A stretch of 64,000 bases of DNA. It comes from Pontibacillus litoralis JSM 072002. GTDB lineage: Bacteria > Bacillota > Bacilli > Bacillales > BH030062. The notes under the pieces are model-generated. The model was not told the origin of the DNA and did no database searches. It saw only the letters and a list, made by a program, of their open reading frames with translations. The position numbers were made by a program, and so were the translations under genes. Positions 52,245 through 61,768 of this stretch are shown here, in pieces. Numbering within the stretch: the first letter of the stretch is position 1; every line of letters starts with the position of its first letter. The DNA lies in assembly GCF_000775615.1 (NCBI RefSeq), contig NZ_AVPG01000002.1, forward strand, positions 124,001 through 188,000, in the 5' to 3' direction.

Positions 52245-52350
52245 TTCTGGAGACGCTTTCCGCGGACATGTCTCCTGAGCTTTCTCGCGTGCTTCGCTAC
52301 AAGCGTGGTCTCATACGCATGCTTTCTCGCTAGAACGGCATGCGTTTTTT
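52245..52350. repeat. Degenerate GC-rich Bacillus interspersed repeat
   Basis: A GC-richer block in an AT-rich gap contains GGAGACGCTTTCCGCGGACA, close to a repeat motif common in intergenic regions of Bacillus and Geobacillus. It holds the inverted repeats GGAGAC/GTCTCC (52249-52254 and 52270-52275) and CGCATGC/GCATGCG (52316-52322 and 52338-52344), the latter followed by six T on the plus strand. No reading frame is present. Identification is by recalled similarity only. Confidence 0.5.
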
Positions 52351-52448
52351 ATTTAAATATTCGAACAATAATCAATATATGCATTCAAAATTTTTGTTGA
52401 AATTGGTTGAAATAGTCTATTATTATGAAATTAACTCTTCCTACAACT

Positions 52449-52487
52449 AAAAAAGAGAGTTTCTACACGGAAGTAGAAACTCTCTAT
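52449..52487 (-). terminator. Terminator of ftsA-ftsZ
   Basis: On the minus strand AGAGAGTTTCTAC and GTAGAAACTCTCT form a 13-bp stem around TTCCGT, followed by six T. Confidence 0.9.
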
Positions 52488-52494
52488 AACTTTG

Positions 52495-53643
52495 TTACCT
52501 TCTGCGATTTCTGTTGCGTAGAAAGGTAGGAATATCTAACGTATCTTCATCTTGTTGCGGTGCTTCCTGGTGATTAGAAACAGGCACCTCTCTTACTGGT
52601 TGTTGCGACTGTTGTGGTTCTGAGCGTTTTTTCTCTTGGTTTTGCGAATGTAAAGCTGGGCGATTTTTCGGTTTGCTTTGTTGCAGTTGCGTTTCATCAA
52701 AACCTGTTGCAATAATGGTTACAACGATTTCGTCTTTCAAATTCTCGTTGATGACAGAACCGAATATAACGTTCACTTCTTGATCTGCGGCAGATGTTAC
52801 AATATCAGCCGCTTCCTGCACTTCATACAGACTTAAATTCATGCCACCTGTAATATTCATAAGTACGCCATGAGCTCCATCAATTGACGTCTCCAGTAAT
52901 GGGGATGAAATAGCCTTTTTCGCCGCTTCTGTAGCACGACTTTCTCCCGTTGCAATCCCAATTCCCATTAACGCAGATCCTTTATCAGACATAATCGTTT
53001 TCACATCGGCAAAGTCAACGTTAATTAATCCTGGTGTAGCAATTAAGTCCGAAATCCCTTGCACACCTTGACGCAATACGTTATCAGCTTCTCGGAAAGC
53101 TTCTAACATCGGCGTATTTTTGTCAACAATTTCAAGTAAGCGATCGTTTGGGATAACGATAAGCGTGTCTACATTGCTTTTTAGCGCCTCAATACCGCCT
53201 CCAGCTTGTGTAGAGCGTTTACGTCCTTCAAAGCTAAATGGACGAGTAACAACGCCCACTGTTAATGCTCCAATCTCTTTCGCAACTTGTGCAATAACAG
53301 GAGCGGCACCTGTACCAGTACCCCCTCCCATACCAGCTGTTACAAAGACCATGTCCGCACCTTGCAATGCTTCTTCTAACTGCTCTTTACTTTCTTCCGC
53401 AGCCTTTCTTCCTACTTCCGGATTAGCACCAGCTCCTAATCCTCTCGTTAATTTTGAACCAATTTGCATTTTTACTTCTGCTTTAGAAAGATTTAGCGCT
53501 TGAGCGTCTGTATTTACAGCAATAAACTCTACACCTTGAACACCGTGTTCAATCATGCGGTTTACAGCATTACTACCTCCGCCTCCACATCCAATTACTT
53601 TTATCGTAGCTAATTGATCCATACTCGTATCAAAATCTAACAT
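52495..53643 (-). CDS. ftsZ: Cell-division protein FtsZ
   Basis: FtsZ is the tubulin-like GTPase that builds the division ring. The 382-residue protein has the N-terminal [17 protein letters not shown], the tubulin signature GGGTGTG at residues 106-112, [11 protein letters not shown], a variable Gln/Pro-rich linker (about 318-365) and the conserved C-terminal tail [15 protein letters not shown] that binds FtsA and SepF. The ATG at 53643 has GGGAGG upstream. It follows ftsA after 72 bases and ends at a strong terminator. Confidence 0.99.
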   Translation of the reverse strand: MLDFDTSMDQLATIKVIGCGGGGSNAVNRMIEHGVQGVEFIAVNTDAQALNLSKAEVKMQIGSKLTRGLGAGANPEVGRKAAEESKEQLEEALQGADMVFVTAGMGGGTGTGAAPVIAQVAKEIGALTVGVVTRPFSFEGRKRSTQAGGGIEALKSNVDTLIVIPNDRLLEIVDKNTPMLEAFREADNVLRQGVQGISDLIATPGLINVDFADVKTIMSDKGSALMGIGIATGESRATEAAKKAISSPLLETSIDGAHGVLMNITGGMNLSLYEVQEAADIVTSAADQEVNVIFGSVINENLKDEIVVTIIATGFDETQLQQSKPKNRPALHSQNQEKKRSEPQQSQQPVREVPVSNHQEAPQQDEDTLDIPTFLRNRNRRR

Positions 53644-53715
53644 CTAAGGTTCCTCCCACTTTGCAAGATTACAAGATTCTTTCTCTATAACGTGAACGAT
53701 CAAAGGGAACGCCTT

Positions 53716-55002
53716 TTAATCAAAGAAATACTTAAGTATATTCGAGAAACTTGATTCCTTTTTTTGCTTTTCCTTTTGCGTCGTTTTATTTACTTTCTCA
53801 CGTTGTTGTTTCTTAACGGTGTTTTGTTCAGCGTGTTCTAGTTGTACATTTGGAAAAATATCTTTACCTTGTATTTTCGCATTATGATAGGCAAATTTCA
53901 ATATGCCGATAGCCGCTGTATACTGCGGTTCACGGACACCTATATAATCCGGAATTGCGATGCGAACATTTGCTTGAAAAACGTCTTGAGCCAATTCTAA
54001 ACAGCCAGGCATGTTAACCGTTCCTCCTGTTAACACATAGCCTCCAGCTAATTGTTTATAGCCCATTCGGCGCATTTCTTGTTCAGCGTACGCATATACT
54101 TCTTCTAACCGTGCTTCAATCATATCAGATATTTGAAGCTGATTAAACGTTTGTTTCTGGTTACTACCAATAATAGAAACTTCAAATGTTTCATCCTCTT
54201 GAGCATGGTCAAAAAATGCATGACCATAGTTGTGCTTAATTTCTTCTGCTTCCTCTGTTGATGTGCGTAACCCAATGGATAAATCCTTCGTAATATTGTC
54301 TCCTCCGAGAGGAATTACGCTAGTCGCTTGCAACACACCATTCTCAAATACTGATATTGTTGTACAGCCACTACCAACATCAATTAGCGCAACACCTAAA
54401 TTCTTCTCATCTTTCGATAGTGCAACAGAGCCTGCGGCAAGTGGTAATAAGCAAACATCGACGATTTCTAAGCCTGCTAATTCCACACATTTTAATGCAT
54501 TTGTTAAAACGGTTTTCGAACACGTAATGATTGTGCCTTCCATTTCTAAACGTACACCAATCATTCCGCGAGGGTCTGTTATTTCATCTAATTCATCTAC
54601 AATAAATTGCATCGGTACGACATCAATAATTTCTCGTTCTGGTGGGATAGATACTACTTGTGCCGCATCAATGACACGTGTAATATCTTCATCCGTAATT
54701 TCTCGATTCTCACTTTGTACAGCAACAATGCCATGACAAGGCTGCAATTGTACGTGGTTACCATTTATACCGACAACTACTTTATCAATATTCATTCCGA
54801 CCATTCGCTCTGCTTGTTCTACAGCACTTCGTATAGAATGTACAGTCTGATCAATATCGACAATGGCACCCTTTTTCATACCATTAGAGCTTGCAGTCCC
54901 AACTCCAATTATATTTAAAGCGTCTTTCGTTACTTCTCCAATAATTATTTTAATTTGTGATGTACCTATATCAAGGCTGACGAGTATGTCGTTGTTGTTC
55001 AA
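53716..55002 (-). CDS. ftsA: Cell-division protein FtsA
   Basis: FtsA is an actin-like ATPase that tethers FtsZ to the membrane. The 428-residue protein has LVSLDIGTSQIKIIIGE at the N-terminus, LIDVGSGCTTISVFENG, GYVLTGGTVNMPG, and a C-terminal amphipathic helix SFSNILKYFFD expected to sit in the membrane. The start is TTG at 55002, which aligns with MNNNELYVSLDIG of B. subtilis and has GGAGG ten bases upstream; no ATG is suitably placed. Confidence 0.97.
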   Translation of the reverse strand: MNNNDILVSLDIGTSQIKIIIGEVTKDALNIIGVGTASSNGMKKGAIVDIDQTVHSIRSAVEQAERMVGMNIDKVVVGINGNHVQLQPCHGIVAVQSENREITDEDITRVIDAAQVVSIPPEREIIDVVPMQFIVDELDEITDPRGMIGVRLEMEGTIITCSKTVLTNALKCVELAGLEIVDVCLLPLAAGSVALSKDEKNLGVALIDVGSGCTTISVFENGVLQATSVIPLGGDNITKDLSIGLRTSTEEAEEIKHNYGHAFFDHAQEDETFEVSIIGSNQKQTFNQLQISDMIEARLEEVYAYAEQEMRRMGYKQLAGGYVLTGGTVNMPGCLELAQDVFQANVRIAIPDYIGVREPQYTAAIGILKFAYHNAKIQGKDIFPNVQLEHAEQNTVKKQQREKVNKTTQKEKQKKESSFSNILKYFFD

Positions 55003-55209
55003 ATTCAAGGCACCTCCTAAGCTAAAGGACTCTAAATTACGATGTTTATTTTCCACATTACTACTATCTAACACTATACTATACATCGAGTGTATATAAA
55101 CGAATGATTTGTACATCTTCTTCATATGTATACACATGTGAGAGGATGTTTATATAGTAAGAGCGTGTTTATGTAATTTAGTAGCTATTCATTTTTAAAT
55201 TCAACGAAA

Positions 55210-55593
55210 TTATGGTAATATCCTTTTATTTTCATCGTTTTTTTCATTATGCTTTTTTATTCTATCTTTTTCAATAAGAAACCTACGAATTAACGCGATA
55301 TTTTGAAATAATCTTACGCCAAAGGCAAATACTGCTGCTAGATACAAGTCAATTCCCAGTTGAACACCTAAAAAGGCTAGGAAAGCAGCTAGCCCAACAT
55401 TAAAGAAAAAACCTGATACAAACACTTTTTGATCAAACTGTTCTTCTAAATGCGCTCGAAGTCCTCCCAATAACGTATCTAGCGCTGCTAGTACTGCAAT
55501 AGAAAAATAATTGGTATATTCGTCAGGTACGCGTATATCTGTCAATAACCCTAACACAATCCCAACGAGCAAAAATAGAAATGGAAACCACAT
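55210..55593 (-). CDS. sbp: Small basic protein Sbp (DUF1290)
   Basis: This 127-residue membrane protein has three to four hydrophobic segments and the DUF1290 core AVLAALDTLLGGLRAHLEEQFD. It ends in a highly charged Lys/Asp/Asn tail. Its function is unknown; it is consistently found between divIB/ylxX and ftsA in Bacillaceae. The ATG shares a base with the ylxX stop (TAATG). Confidence 0.93.
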   Translation of the reverse strand: MWFPFLFLLVGIVLGLLTDIRVPDEYTNYFSIAVLAALDTLLGGLRAHLEEQFDQKVFVSGFFFNVGLAAFLAFLGVQLGIDLYLAAVFAFGVRLFQNIALIRRFLIEKDRIKKHNEKNDENKRILP

Positions 55594-56312
55594 TATGACT
55601 CACCTGTCTCTACATTTTCATCAATCTTTATATCGTTTAGTGGTGGTACTTCTTCATATGCAGGCAAAGTTAATTGCTCTCTTAATTCAAATGAAAGTTC
55701 TAAGTTCTCAATAGCAAACTCATCACGTGATTGACTAACCTTCATATATTCCTGTAATTTTTGTGGATTATCCGTTAATACTTTAATCTGAACCGGAAGG
55801 GAAGGTAACGGATGGTTATTCACATATGTGTATCCATTTACATCACGAATTGGAGTGAGATTCGTAATTCTTTCGTTACCAATAGCAATTTCCTTCGCTC
55901 CATAGTTATTTAATTCATTTATGAGCCTTTGTAAAAGCCCAGGGGCAAGTGTTGGATACGTTTGTGGCATATTCATCTCTTGAAACATTGGCTTCACATG
56001 AATAGCTATTCCTTTTCCCGATACTTCCGTTAAGCCCGCTTCTTTTTCTAACATTTGAATCGATTTCTTTAATGCATCAATTTGTTCTGTTTCTGATTTA
56101 CCCTCGTATTGGTTCAACATAACATCTAAATCTTCTAATTCACTGTATAATTCCTGTTGTATTTTTTGTTGCTCTTGTATTTCTGTTCTTACCTCCCATA
56201 AATCTCGAGTGTCTCTTTCTTCTGGATTTTGTGTCGTTTGAAACTGAATCGCAATCATAAACCCTACTAAAGCAAAAATAAAGGAAAGAGTGAGCTTATT
56301 CTTTCCATTCAC
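55593..56312 (-). CDS. ylxX: DUF881 family protein YlxX
   Basis: The 239-residue protein has one N-terminal membrane helix (about residues 7-25), a coiled coil (about 45-90) and a DUF881 domain with GKGIAIHVKP, LQRLINELNNYGAKEIAIGNERIT and PIQIKVL-like strands. It is probably an extracytoplasmic protein anchored at the membrane; the role is unknown. The start is GTG at 56312, with GGAGGGG eight bases upstream. It is a paralogue of the adjacent ylxW. Confidence 0.92.
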   Translation of the reverse strand: MNGKNKLTLSFIFALVGFMIAIQFQTTQNPEERDTRDLWEVRTEIQEQQKIQQELYSELEDLDVMLNQYEGKSETEQIDALKKSIQMLEKEAGLTEVSGKGIAIHVKPMFQEMNMPQTYPTLAPGLLQRLINELNNYGAKEIAIGNERITNLTPIRDVNGYTYVNNHPLPSLPVQIKVLTDNPQKLQEYMKVSQSRDEFAIENLELSFELREQLTLPAYEEVPPLNDIKIDENVETGES

Positions 56313-56317
56313 TTGTG

Positions 56318-57019
56318 TCACCCCTCCCCGCTTACATTCGCATCCATCGAGATGTTCTGTCGTTGCTTCACAGCTACTTGTACGTTATCGTTCACTAATT
56401 GATCCACAACGCCGTGAGTTAATTCCAAACTAGGCTCCATAACTTCCGGATCTCCAATAGCAGTTATGACAAAAGGGGCAGGATGCTGTATACCGTCAAC
56501 TGTAACGACTGGACCAGTACAAGCGATATAGCTATCTCGATAAATCCTTTGTCCATTAATGGCTATTGCATTGGCTCCTGATGATAACATTTCGTTAACA
56601 ACTTTAAAAATGTGACTTTCGTGTACAATATATTGATTTACATTTTCATCAGTCGGCACGTAATCAGCATCACTTAATGTGACCTCCACCCCTTGGCCTT
56701 TTACTGAAACATCGCCTGTTAACTTTTGTAATTTCTTCTTTTCTTCTACATAATCCGCTACCTTCTGCTCTTGGTTAGCTAAATCGTCTTCTAAAGATTG
56801 AATTTTTACCTTCTTTTCTTCTACTTCTCCTCTTAACTCCTTGTTTTCTTTCTCTATATCAATTAACTGTTGACGGTAATAGAAATCTTTCTCTAATTGT
56901 TGGTCTGTTAATTGAATCACTTCAGGATTGTCTTTCGTTTGTTGGTAGCTAAATGCAATTAGAAAGCCCGAGAGTAGGAGTACGAAGGAGAAGATGATTT
57001 TCATACTTGATTTATTCAT
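56318..57019 (-). CDS. ylxW: DUF881 family protein YlxW
   Basis: The 233-residue protein has the same layout as ylxX: a membrane helix (IIFSFVLLLSGFLIAF, about residues 8-23), a coiled coil (about 45-100) and a DUF881 domain with KGQGVEVTLSDADY and LSSGANAIAINGQRI. It and ylxX look like a tandem duplication. The ATG at 57019 is favoured; the frame is open to 57076 inside divIB. It overlaps the divIB end by eight bases. Confidence 0.92.
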   Translation of the reverse strand: MNKSSMKIIFSFVLLLSGFLIAFSYQQTKDNPEVIQLTDQQLEKDFYYRQQLIDIEKENKELRGEVEEKKVKIQSLEDDLANQEQKVADYVEEKKKLQKLTGDVSVKGQGVEVTLSDADYVPTDENVNQYIVHESHIFKVVNEMLSSGANAIAINGQRIYRDSYIACTGPVVTVDGIQHPAPFVITAIGDPEVMEPSLELTHGVVDQLVNDNVQVAVKQRQNISMDANVSGEG

Positions 57020-57800
57020 CTTCACTATTCCCTTCTTTCTCATTCTTTTTTGAAGGGTACTCCTCAAAGTAGGCACCTACATCAATATGAATGACTCCTT
57101 TTTGTGAGGAATCCAACTGTGAAACAATGGAAGGGTATGCTTGCATTTTTTCAGAAAAATTGCGAATCGTGGCAATAACCTCATACCCATCATTCATATA
57201 AAGGTGAATTTTATACGGGTTTTGATCTGTTGGCTTCCAATGAATTTCAGAAATTAACTGCGCTATACTTTCAGGTAATTGTTGTAATTCTTTCGTCATT
57301 TGTTCTACATACTTTTGCTTCTTCCAACCAATTAATATAGGTGCATCACCACTTGGAGTTTCCGTTTTGTATGATGTAAGCTGCTCCCCTGTCGATAAAA
57401 TCGGATAAAAACCACCGTTCTTCTGTACATATCCAACCCGGTCTTCTTCTTCTATGTGCAGCATAATCGTTGCCGGAAATTGCTTGTCTACTCGTACACT
57501 CTTAATTTCTGTATGCTCTTTTAACGTTGAAGCAACTTCCTGTCGATTCACTTTCCAAAAGTTATCTGAAGTCGTAATTCCACTTTCCTTTATAACAGCT
57601 TCTTCTTTAAGGTGCAGCGTGCCAGATACTTTTACTTCTTGTACATTGCTTAAAGGTGATTGCAAATATATGATTAGTAATATAAGCAAAAAGAAAAAAG
57701 ACAAATACATGATTAACCTTCTATTCGCCTTTTTTCTTCTCGCCTCTTTTAATTTTGGTATGCGATCTTCTATTGATACAATTTTCTTTTTTTCTGACAT
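57012..57800 (-). CDS. divIB: Cell-division protein DivIB/FtsQ
   Basis: DivIB is a bitopic component of the divisome that stabilises FtsL and DivIC. The 262-residue protein has a basic cytoplasmic N-terminus, one membrane helix (LIMYLSFFFLLILLIIYL, about 29-46), a POTRA domain (NVQEVKVSGTLHLKEEAVIK) and a beta domain with FYPILSTGEQL. The ATG has GGGG upstream. It is normally preceded by murG and murB; here a gap of about 416 bases takes their place. Confidence 0.96.
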   Translation of the reverse strand: MSEKKKIVSIEDRIPKLKEARRKKANRRLIMYLSFFFLLILLIIYLQSPLSNVQEVKVSGTLHLKEEAVIKESGITTSDNFWKVNRQEVASTLKEHTEIKSVRVDKQFPATIMLHIEEEDRVGYVQKNGGFYPILSTGEQLTSYKTETPSGDAPILIGWKKQKYVEQMTKELQQLPESIAQLISEIHWKPTDQNPYKIHLYMNDGYEVIATIRNFSEKMQAYPSIVSQLDSSQKGVIHIDVGAYFEEYPSKKNEKEGNSEDE

Positions 57801-58164
57801 AAAATTGTTCCCCTACCAGCCAATCGTTATTACACAAGTAAAATGGCATACGAAGCATGTCATCCTTGTGCACACTTGAATTATATCACATTTTAAGGTA
57901 CAGTTCTCAAGCAGCGTTACCTAATTTGATACAATTCTACTTCGGTTTCTATTTTCACTTCAAGTTGTCCTGAAATGAGCTTCAGAGAGGATTAAAGGAA
58001 AGCTATCCTTCTTCATAGTCACATTTTCATTTCCCATTGGATACCTTCCGATTGGAATTCAAGGACCAATTAAATAGATAAAAAGCACTAACTCCATCCT
58101 TACTCATCATCAAGTGCAATAAACTAGAAAGTAATCCTCTCCTAGATACACTCTAAATAAGAAA
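57801..58164. other. Gap at the expected murG-murB site
   Basis: No coding region is visible between the spoVE terminator and divIB. Apart from the divIB promoter at 57880-57910 I see no feature, and no remnant of MurG or MurB sequence in any frame. Confidence 0.7.
57880..57910 (-). promoter_or_regulatory. Extended -10 promoter of divIB operon
   Basis: On the minus strand TGATATAAT (TGnTATAAT type; TATAAT at 57885-57880) with TTGAGA 19 bases further upstream (57910-57905). It would drive divIB-ylxW-ylxX-sbp separately from spoVE. Confidence 0.65.
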
Positions 58165-58200
58165 ATGAAAAAGCCCGTGATAAGTTGCATCTCGGGTTAC
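58165..58200 (-). terminator. Terminator of spoVE
   Basis: On the minus strand CCCGAGAT and ATCACGGG pair with one mismatch around a short loop and are followed by CTTTTTC. Confidence 0.75.
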
Positions 58201-58216
58201 TTTCTTGTTCTGGTGA

Positions 58217-59326
58217 TTACAAACGGGCATAACGGCTTATATTCAATAAAATTCCGACCGAACAAAGTGTTAATGTGAGAGAGGATCCACCATAACTTAA
58301 AAATGGCAACGTAATCCCCGTAACAGGCATTAATCCTGTAACAACACTTAAATTAATCATAACTTGAATGCTAATCATACCGACAATACCTAGCGACAAC
58401 AAACTACCAAACGTATCGGGAGCACTCAAAGCAATCCGAATGCCGCGCCATAGAAGCAGGAAAAACAATAAAATAACGAACGTCCCACCAATAAAACCTA
58501 ACTCTTCTGCAAGGATAGCAAATATAAAATCCGTCTGAGGTTCTGGTAAGTAAAAGAATTTCTGCAAACTTTGTCCGAGTCCAAGGCCCATCAAACCTCC
58601 AGGACCAATGGCATACAGGGACTGAATGATTTGAAATCCTGCACCTAAAGGGTCTTCCCACGGATTTAAAAATGCCGTGATTCGTTGCATGCGATAAGGC
58701 GCAGAAGCAATCAAACCAACAAAGCCTATAACACCAATTAACACAAGACCTGAGAAATGGATTATTCTGGCGCCTGCAACGTATATCATTAACATACATG
58801 TGCCTACTAACACAACCCCTGTCCCTAAATCGGGTTGCAGCATGATTAAACCAAACGCTACAAATACCAAGGTAATGGATGGAGCGAACCCTTTGCGAAA
58901 CGTAGTAATGTTCCGTTGATTCTCTGATAAATATTTAGCTAAGAAAATAATTAACCCTAATTTCATAAATTCAGAAGGCTGTATACTAAATGCACCAACC
59001 CCTATCCAGCTTTGCGCGCCTCCTCTTACCATCCCAATACCAGGAATTAATACAGCTATAAGTAAGAGAAAGCAACTTAACAACACCCATTTAGAAATGT
59101 TCTTCCATGCTAAATAAGGCACGTTCATAATGACAAACATGGATACGATACCGACACTAGCAAATAGTAACTGCCTTTTCGCAAAAAAGAAAGAATCATC
59201 AAATTTATAGTCAGCCCAAATTGCAGAAGCACTATATACCATTATGACACCTATCAATAGTAAACTAAAAATTACAATCATCAACATAAAATCAGGTGTT
59301 TGTTTTCCATTAATTGAGCGAGACAT
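58217..59326 (-). CDS. spoVE: Stage V sporulation SEDS protein SpoVE (FtsW family)
   Basis: SpoVE is a SEDS-family glycosyltransferase that makes spore cortex peptidoglycan. The 369-residue protein has about ten transmembrane segments, the SEDS stretches GIGMVRGGAQSWIGVGAFSIQPSEFMKLG (given here by its ends), LMLQPDLGTG-type loop, FAILAEELGFIGG and GITLPFLSYGGSS near the C-terminus. It lies in the murD-spoVE position of B. subtilis. The start has AAAGGGGG six bases upstream, inside a strong hairpin that could hide it. A vegetative FtsW cannot be excluded by sequence alone, but context favours SpoVE. Confidence 0.9.
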   Translation of the reverse strand: MSRSINGKQTPDFMLMIVIFSLLLIGVIMVYSASAIWADYKFDDSFFFAKRQLLFASVGIVSMFVIMNVPYLAWKNISKWVLLSCFLLLIAVLIPGIGMVRGGAQSWIGVGAFSIQPSEFMKLGLIIFLAKYLSENQRNITTFRKGFAPSITLVFVAFGLIMLQPDLGTGVVLVGTCMLMIYVAGARIIHFSGLVLIGVIGFVGLIASAPYRMQRITAFLNPWEDPLGAGFQIIQSLYAIGPGGLMGLGLGQSLQKFFYLPEPQTDFIFAILAEELGFIGGTFVILLFFLLLWRGIRIALSAPDTFGSLLSLGIVGMISIQVMINLSVVTGLMPVTGITLPFLSYGGSSLTLTLCSVGILLNISRYARL

Positions 59327-59332
59327 AAATAA

Positions 59333-59396
59333 CCCCCTTTATTCCGCTTATCGGAATGCGGGGGCTATATCGTTACTATAATGAAAACAAGCCCCC
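59333..59396 (-). promoter_or_regulatory. Two competing hairpins around the spoVE ribosome site
   Basis: On the minus strand GCCCCC (59365-59360) can pair with GGGGGC upstream (59396-59391, starting in the murD stop codon) or with the GGGGG of the spoVE ribosome site (59337-59333). The second option closes around ATTCCG-ATAAG-CGGAAT (59357-59341). The two foldings exclude each other, which could make spoVE translation depend on ribosomes finishing murD. Confidence 0.55.
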
Positions 59397-60745
59397 TACT
59401 TTAATGTATGCACCGCATCCATAAACATGTCCCCTCTTTCCTCGAATGTGCGATATTGATCCCAACTCGCACACGCTGGGGATAGCAATATAACATCTCC
59501 TTCTTCCGAAAGGTGATATGCTCGTTCGGCTGCTTGTTTAACATTATCCACTAATTCATAAGTGTCTATTCCATTTTGAATAGCTAATTGCTTGAATTTA
59601 GGGGCAGTTTCACCAAATAAAATCATCGCCTTCACATTACGCAAAAAAGGCGCTAAATCATCTAATGCATTTCCACGCTCTAACCCACCGGCTAATAAAA
59701 TTGTAGGCTGTGTAAAAGATTGCAGAGCATTTTGAGTTGCTAATAAGTTTGTTGCTTTGGAATCATTAAAGAATCTTCTTCCATGTACTTCTTTAACAAA
59801 TTGCATGCGGTGCTTAACACCTGCGAATGTCGTTAGTACGTGTCGTATTCCTTCAACGGTAGCGCCACTTAATAACGCAGCAGCAACAGCCGCCATAATG
59901 TTCTCTAGGTTATGTTTTCCTTCTAACATAATTCTCTGCAATTCTATAATCGGTTCTGATTTAAAATATAAATACTGTCCATCTTTCCATACACCATTGT
60001 TAAGCTTCTCCTTTTGAGAGAATGGGACAAGAATACTCTTGGCAGTTGTTACTAATTGCTGCACAACCGATTGATCTTTATTATAAACGAGATAATCGTC
60101 TTCTGTTTGATTAGCAAATAGACGTGCTTTGGAATAACTATAATGATCCATCGTTTTGTGGTAATCTAAATGCGCTTCATATAAGTTTAAGAACACAGCA
60201 ATATGAGGCTTAAATGTTTCCGTCCCTATTAATTGAAAGGAGGAAAGTTCAAGCACCATCACATCTTCTTGTTCTGTTGTTTGAGCAACGTGCGAAGCTA
60301 CATTTCCAATATTCCCTGCAATATGGGTAGACTTGCCACTTGCTTTTAACATTTCATATACGAGCGTCGTTGTCGTTGTCTTTCCATTAGAACCCGTTAT
60401 GCCGATTAAGTGGTCTTGCATAAGCATATAAGCTAATTCTACTTCTGTAACCACCGGGAGGCCGCGATCAATTGCAACTTGAATTAATTCATTATCATAC
60501 GGGATTCCCGGATTCTTTACGACGTATTCCATATCATCTAGCGCAGTGATTGGATGGGAGCCTGTAATGACTTCTATTCCCATCGCTTGTAGCTTTTGCG
60601 CTTGTGGATTTTCTTCAAGTGGCTTGCGATCATTGACTCGCACACGTACGCCACTGTTGTGCAACAATGTAGCCGCCGCTTCCCCAGATTTTGCTAGTCC
60701 TATTACTAAAACGTTGTTATACGGAAATTGTGTTAAAGTTTTCAA
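59396..60745 (-). CDS. murD: UDP-N-acetylmuramoyl-L-alanine--D-glutamate ligase
   Basis: MurD adds D-glutamate to the peptidoglycan precursor in the cytoplasm. The 449-residue protein has [14 protein letters not shown] at the N-terminus, the Mur-ligase P-loop [27 protein letters not shown] and [19 protein letters not shown]. The start is TTG at 60745, overlapping the mraY stop (TTGA) with GAGGTG eight bases upstream; a GTG at 60754 is the alternative but abuts that motif. Confidence 0.96.
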   Translation of the reverse strand: MKTLTQFPYNNVLVIGLAKSGEAAATLLHNSGVRVRVNDRKPLEENPQAQKLQAMGIEVITGSHPITALDDMEYVVKNPGIPYDNELIQVAIDRGLPVVTEVELAYMLMQDHLIGITGSNGKTTTTTLVYEMLKASGKSTHIAGNIGNVASHVAQTTEQEDVMVLELSSFQLIGTETFKPHIAVFLNLYEAHLDYHKTMDHYSYSKARLFANQTEDDYLVYNKDQSVVQQLVTTAKSILVPFSQKEKLNNGVWKDGQYLYFKSEPIIELQRIMLEGKHNLENIMAAVAAALLSGATVEGIRHVLTTFAGVKHRMQFVKEVHGRRFFNDSKATNLLATQNALQSFTQPTILLAGGLERGNALDDLAPFLRNVKAMILFGETAPKFKQLAIQNGIDTYELVDNVKQAAERAYHLSEEGDVILLSPACASWDQYRTFEERGDMFMDAVHTLK

Positions 60746-61728
60746 TTGATCCACACCTCAATATATATGCCAAGTGCTGCAAATAATAATCCAACAAGCC
60801 AAAACGTTGTCACAACTCTCCATTCAGACCACCCAATTAATTCATAGTGGTGGTGAATAGGACTCATTTTGAATACTCGTTTCCCTCTCGTTTTAAAGGA
60901 AATAACTTGAATAATAACGGATAGTGTTTCAATAACGAATACACCACCTATAATGACGAGCATAATTTCCATTTTTGTCAAAATAGCAATAGAAGCAATG
61001 GCCCCACCTAATGCTAAGGAACCTGTATCACCCATGAACACTTTAGCAGGATGGGCGTTAAATACTAGAAATCCTAATAAAGATCCTACAATAGCTAGTG
61101 CAAAAATACCGATTTCAAATTGCGGTTGTCCTTGCCAAGCTAGGATAGCAAAAGCACCAAACGCAATCGCTGCTGTTCCTGCTAATAAACCGTCTAAACC
61201 GTCTGTTAAGTTGACAGCATTAGAGGAACCAACAAGCATAAATAAAATAAAGATAGCATATCCCCAACCTAAATCAATACTTTGACCAGTAAATGGAAGA
61301 TCAATGTATGTCGGAAAATCATGACGAATAAGAATAAGGTAGAAAACTGCTGCTATTACAATTTGCCCTAACATTTTTTGTTTAGACGTTAAGCCTAGAT
61401 TCCTCTTCATCGCAACTTTGATAAAATCATCCAAAAACCCTAATAAACCGTAGCCAATAAAAACGAACAACATTAAATATACTTCAAAGCTAATAGGATT
61501 AGGGTTGAATTTCGCTGTCATAATTAGCGTCGTAATACTTACAGATACTAAAATCATCAATCCACCCATTGTAGGTGTACCTGATTTCTTCATATGGGAT
61601 TTAGGACCTTCATCTCGAATCGATTGACCAAATTTCAACCTTTTTAAAAATGGTATAAAAATAGGTGAGATGAGGACGGTAATTAAAAAGGCAATTGCCA
61701 TCGTTATTAATAATACTGATTCGTTCAT
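60742..61728 (-). CDS. mraY: Phospho-N-acetylmuramoyl-pentapeptide transferase MraY
   Basis: MraY transfers the muramyl-pentapeptide to undecaprenyl phosphate, making lipid I. The 328-residue protein has about ten transmembrane segments and the conserved loops GDFIKV-type [15 protein letters not shown] with an Asp-Asp pair, [16 protein letters not shown], and [14 protein letters not shown] near the C-terminus. The ATG at 61728 has GGAGGAG upstream. It overlaps the murD start by four bases and follows murF after 40 bases. Confidence 0.97.
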   Translation of the reverse strand: MNESVLLITMAIAFLITVLISPIFIPFLKRLKFGQSIRDEGPKSHMKKSGTPTMGGLMILVSVSITTLIMTAKFNPNPISFEVYLMLFVFIGYGLLGFLDDFIKVAMKRNLGLTSKQKMLGQIVIAAVFYLILIRHDFPTYIDLPFTGQSIDLGWGYAIFILFMLVGSSNAVNLTDGLDGLLAGTAAIAFGAFAILAWQGQPQFEIGIFALAIVGSLLGFLVFNAHPAKVFMGDTGSLALGGAIASIAILTKMEIMLVIIGGVFVIETLSVIIQVISFKTRGKRVFKMSPIHHHYELIGWSEWRVVTTFWLVGLLFAALGIYIEVWIN

Positions 61729-61768
61729 TGTTCTCCTCCTTCAAACGTATAAACCGTCCGCATAAACA

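Noticed and set aside
52316-52350. Plus-strand rho-independent terminator CGCATGC/GCATGCG plus T6
   Set aside because: No plus-strand gene lies upstream for it to serve; it is better seen as part of the repeat block.
54230-54736. 168-codon plus-strand frame opposite ftsA
   Set aside because: Antisense of a well-supported coding region; no promoter or ribosome site.
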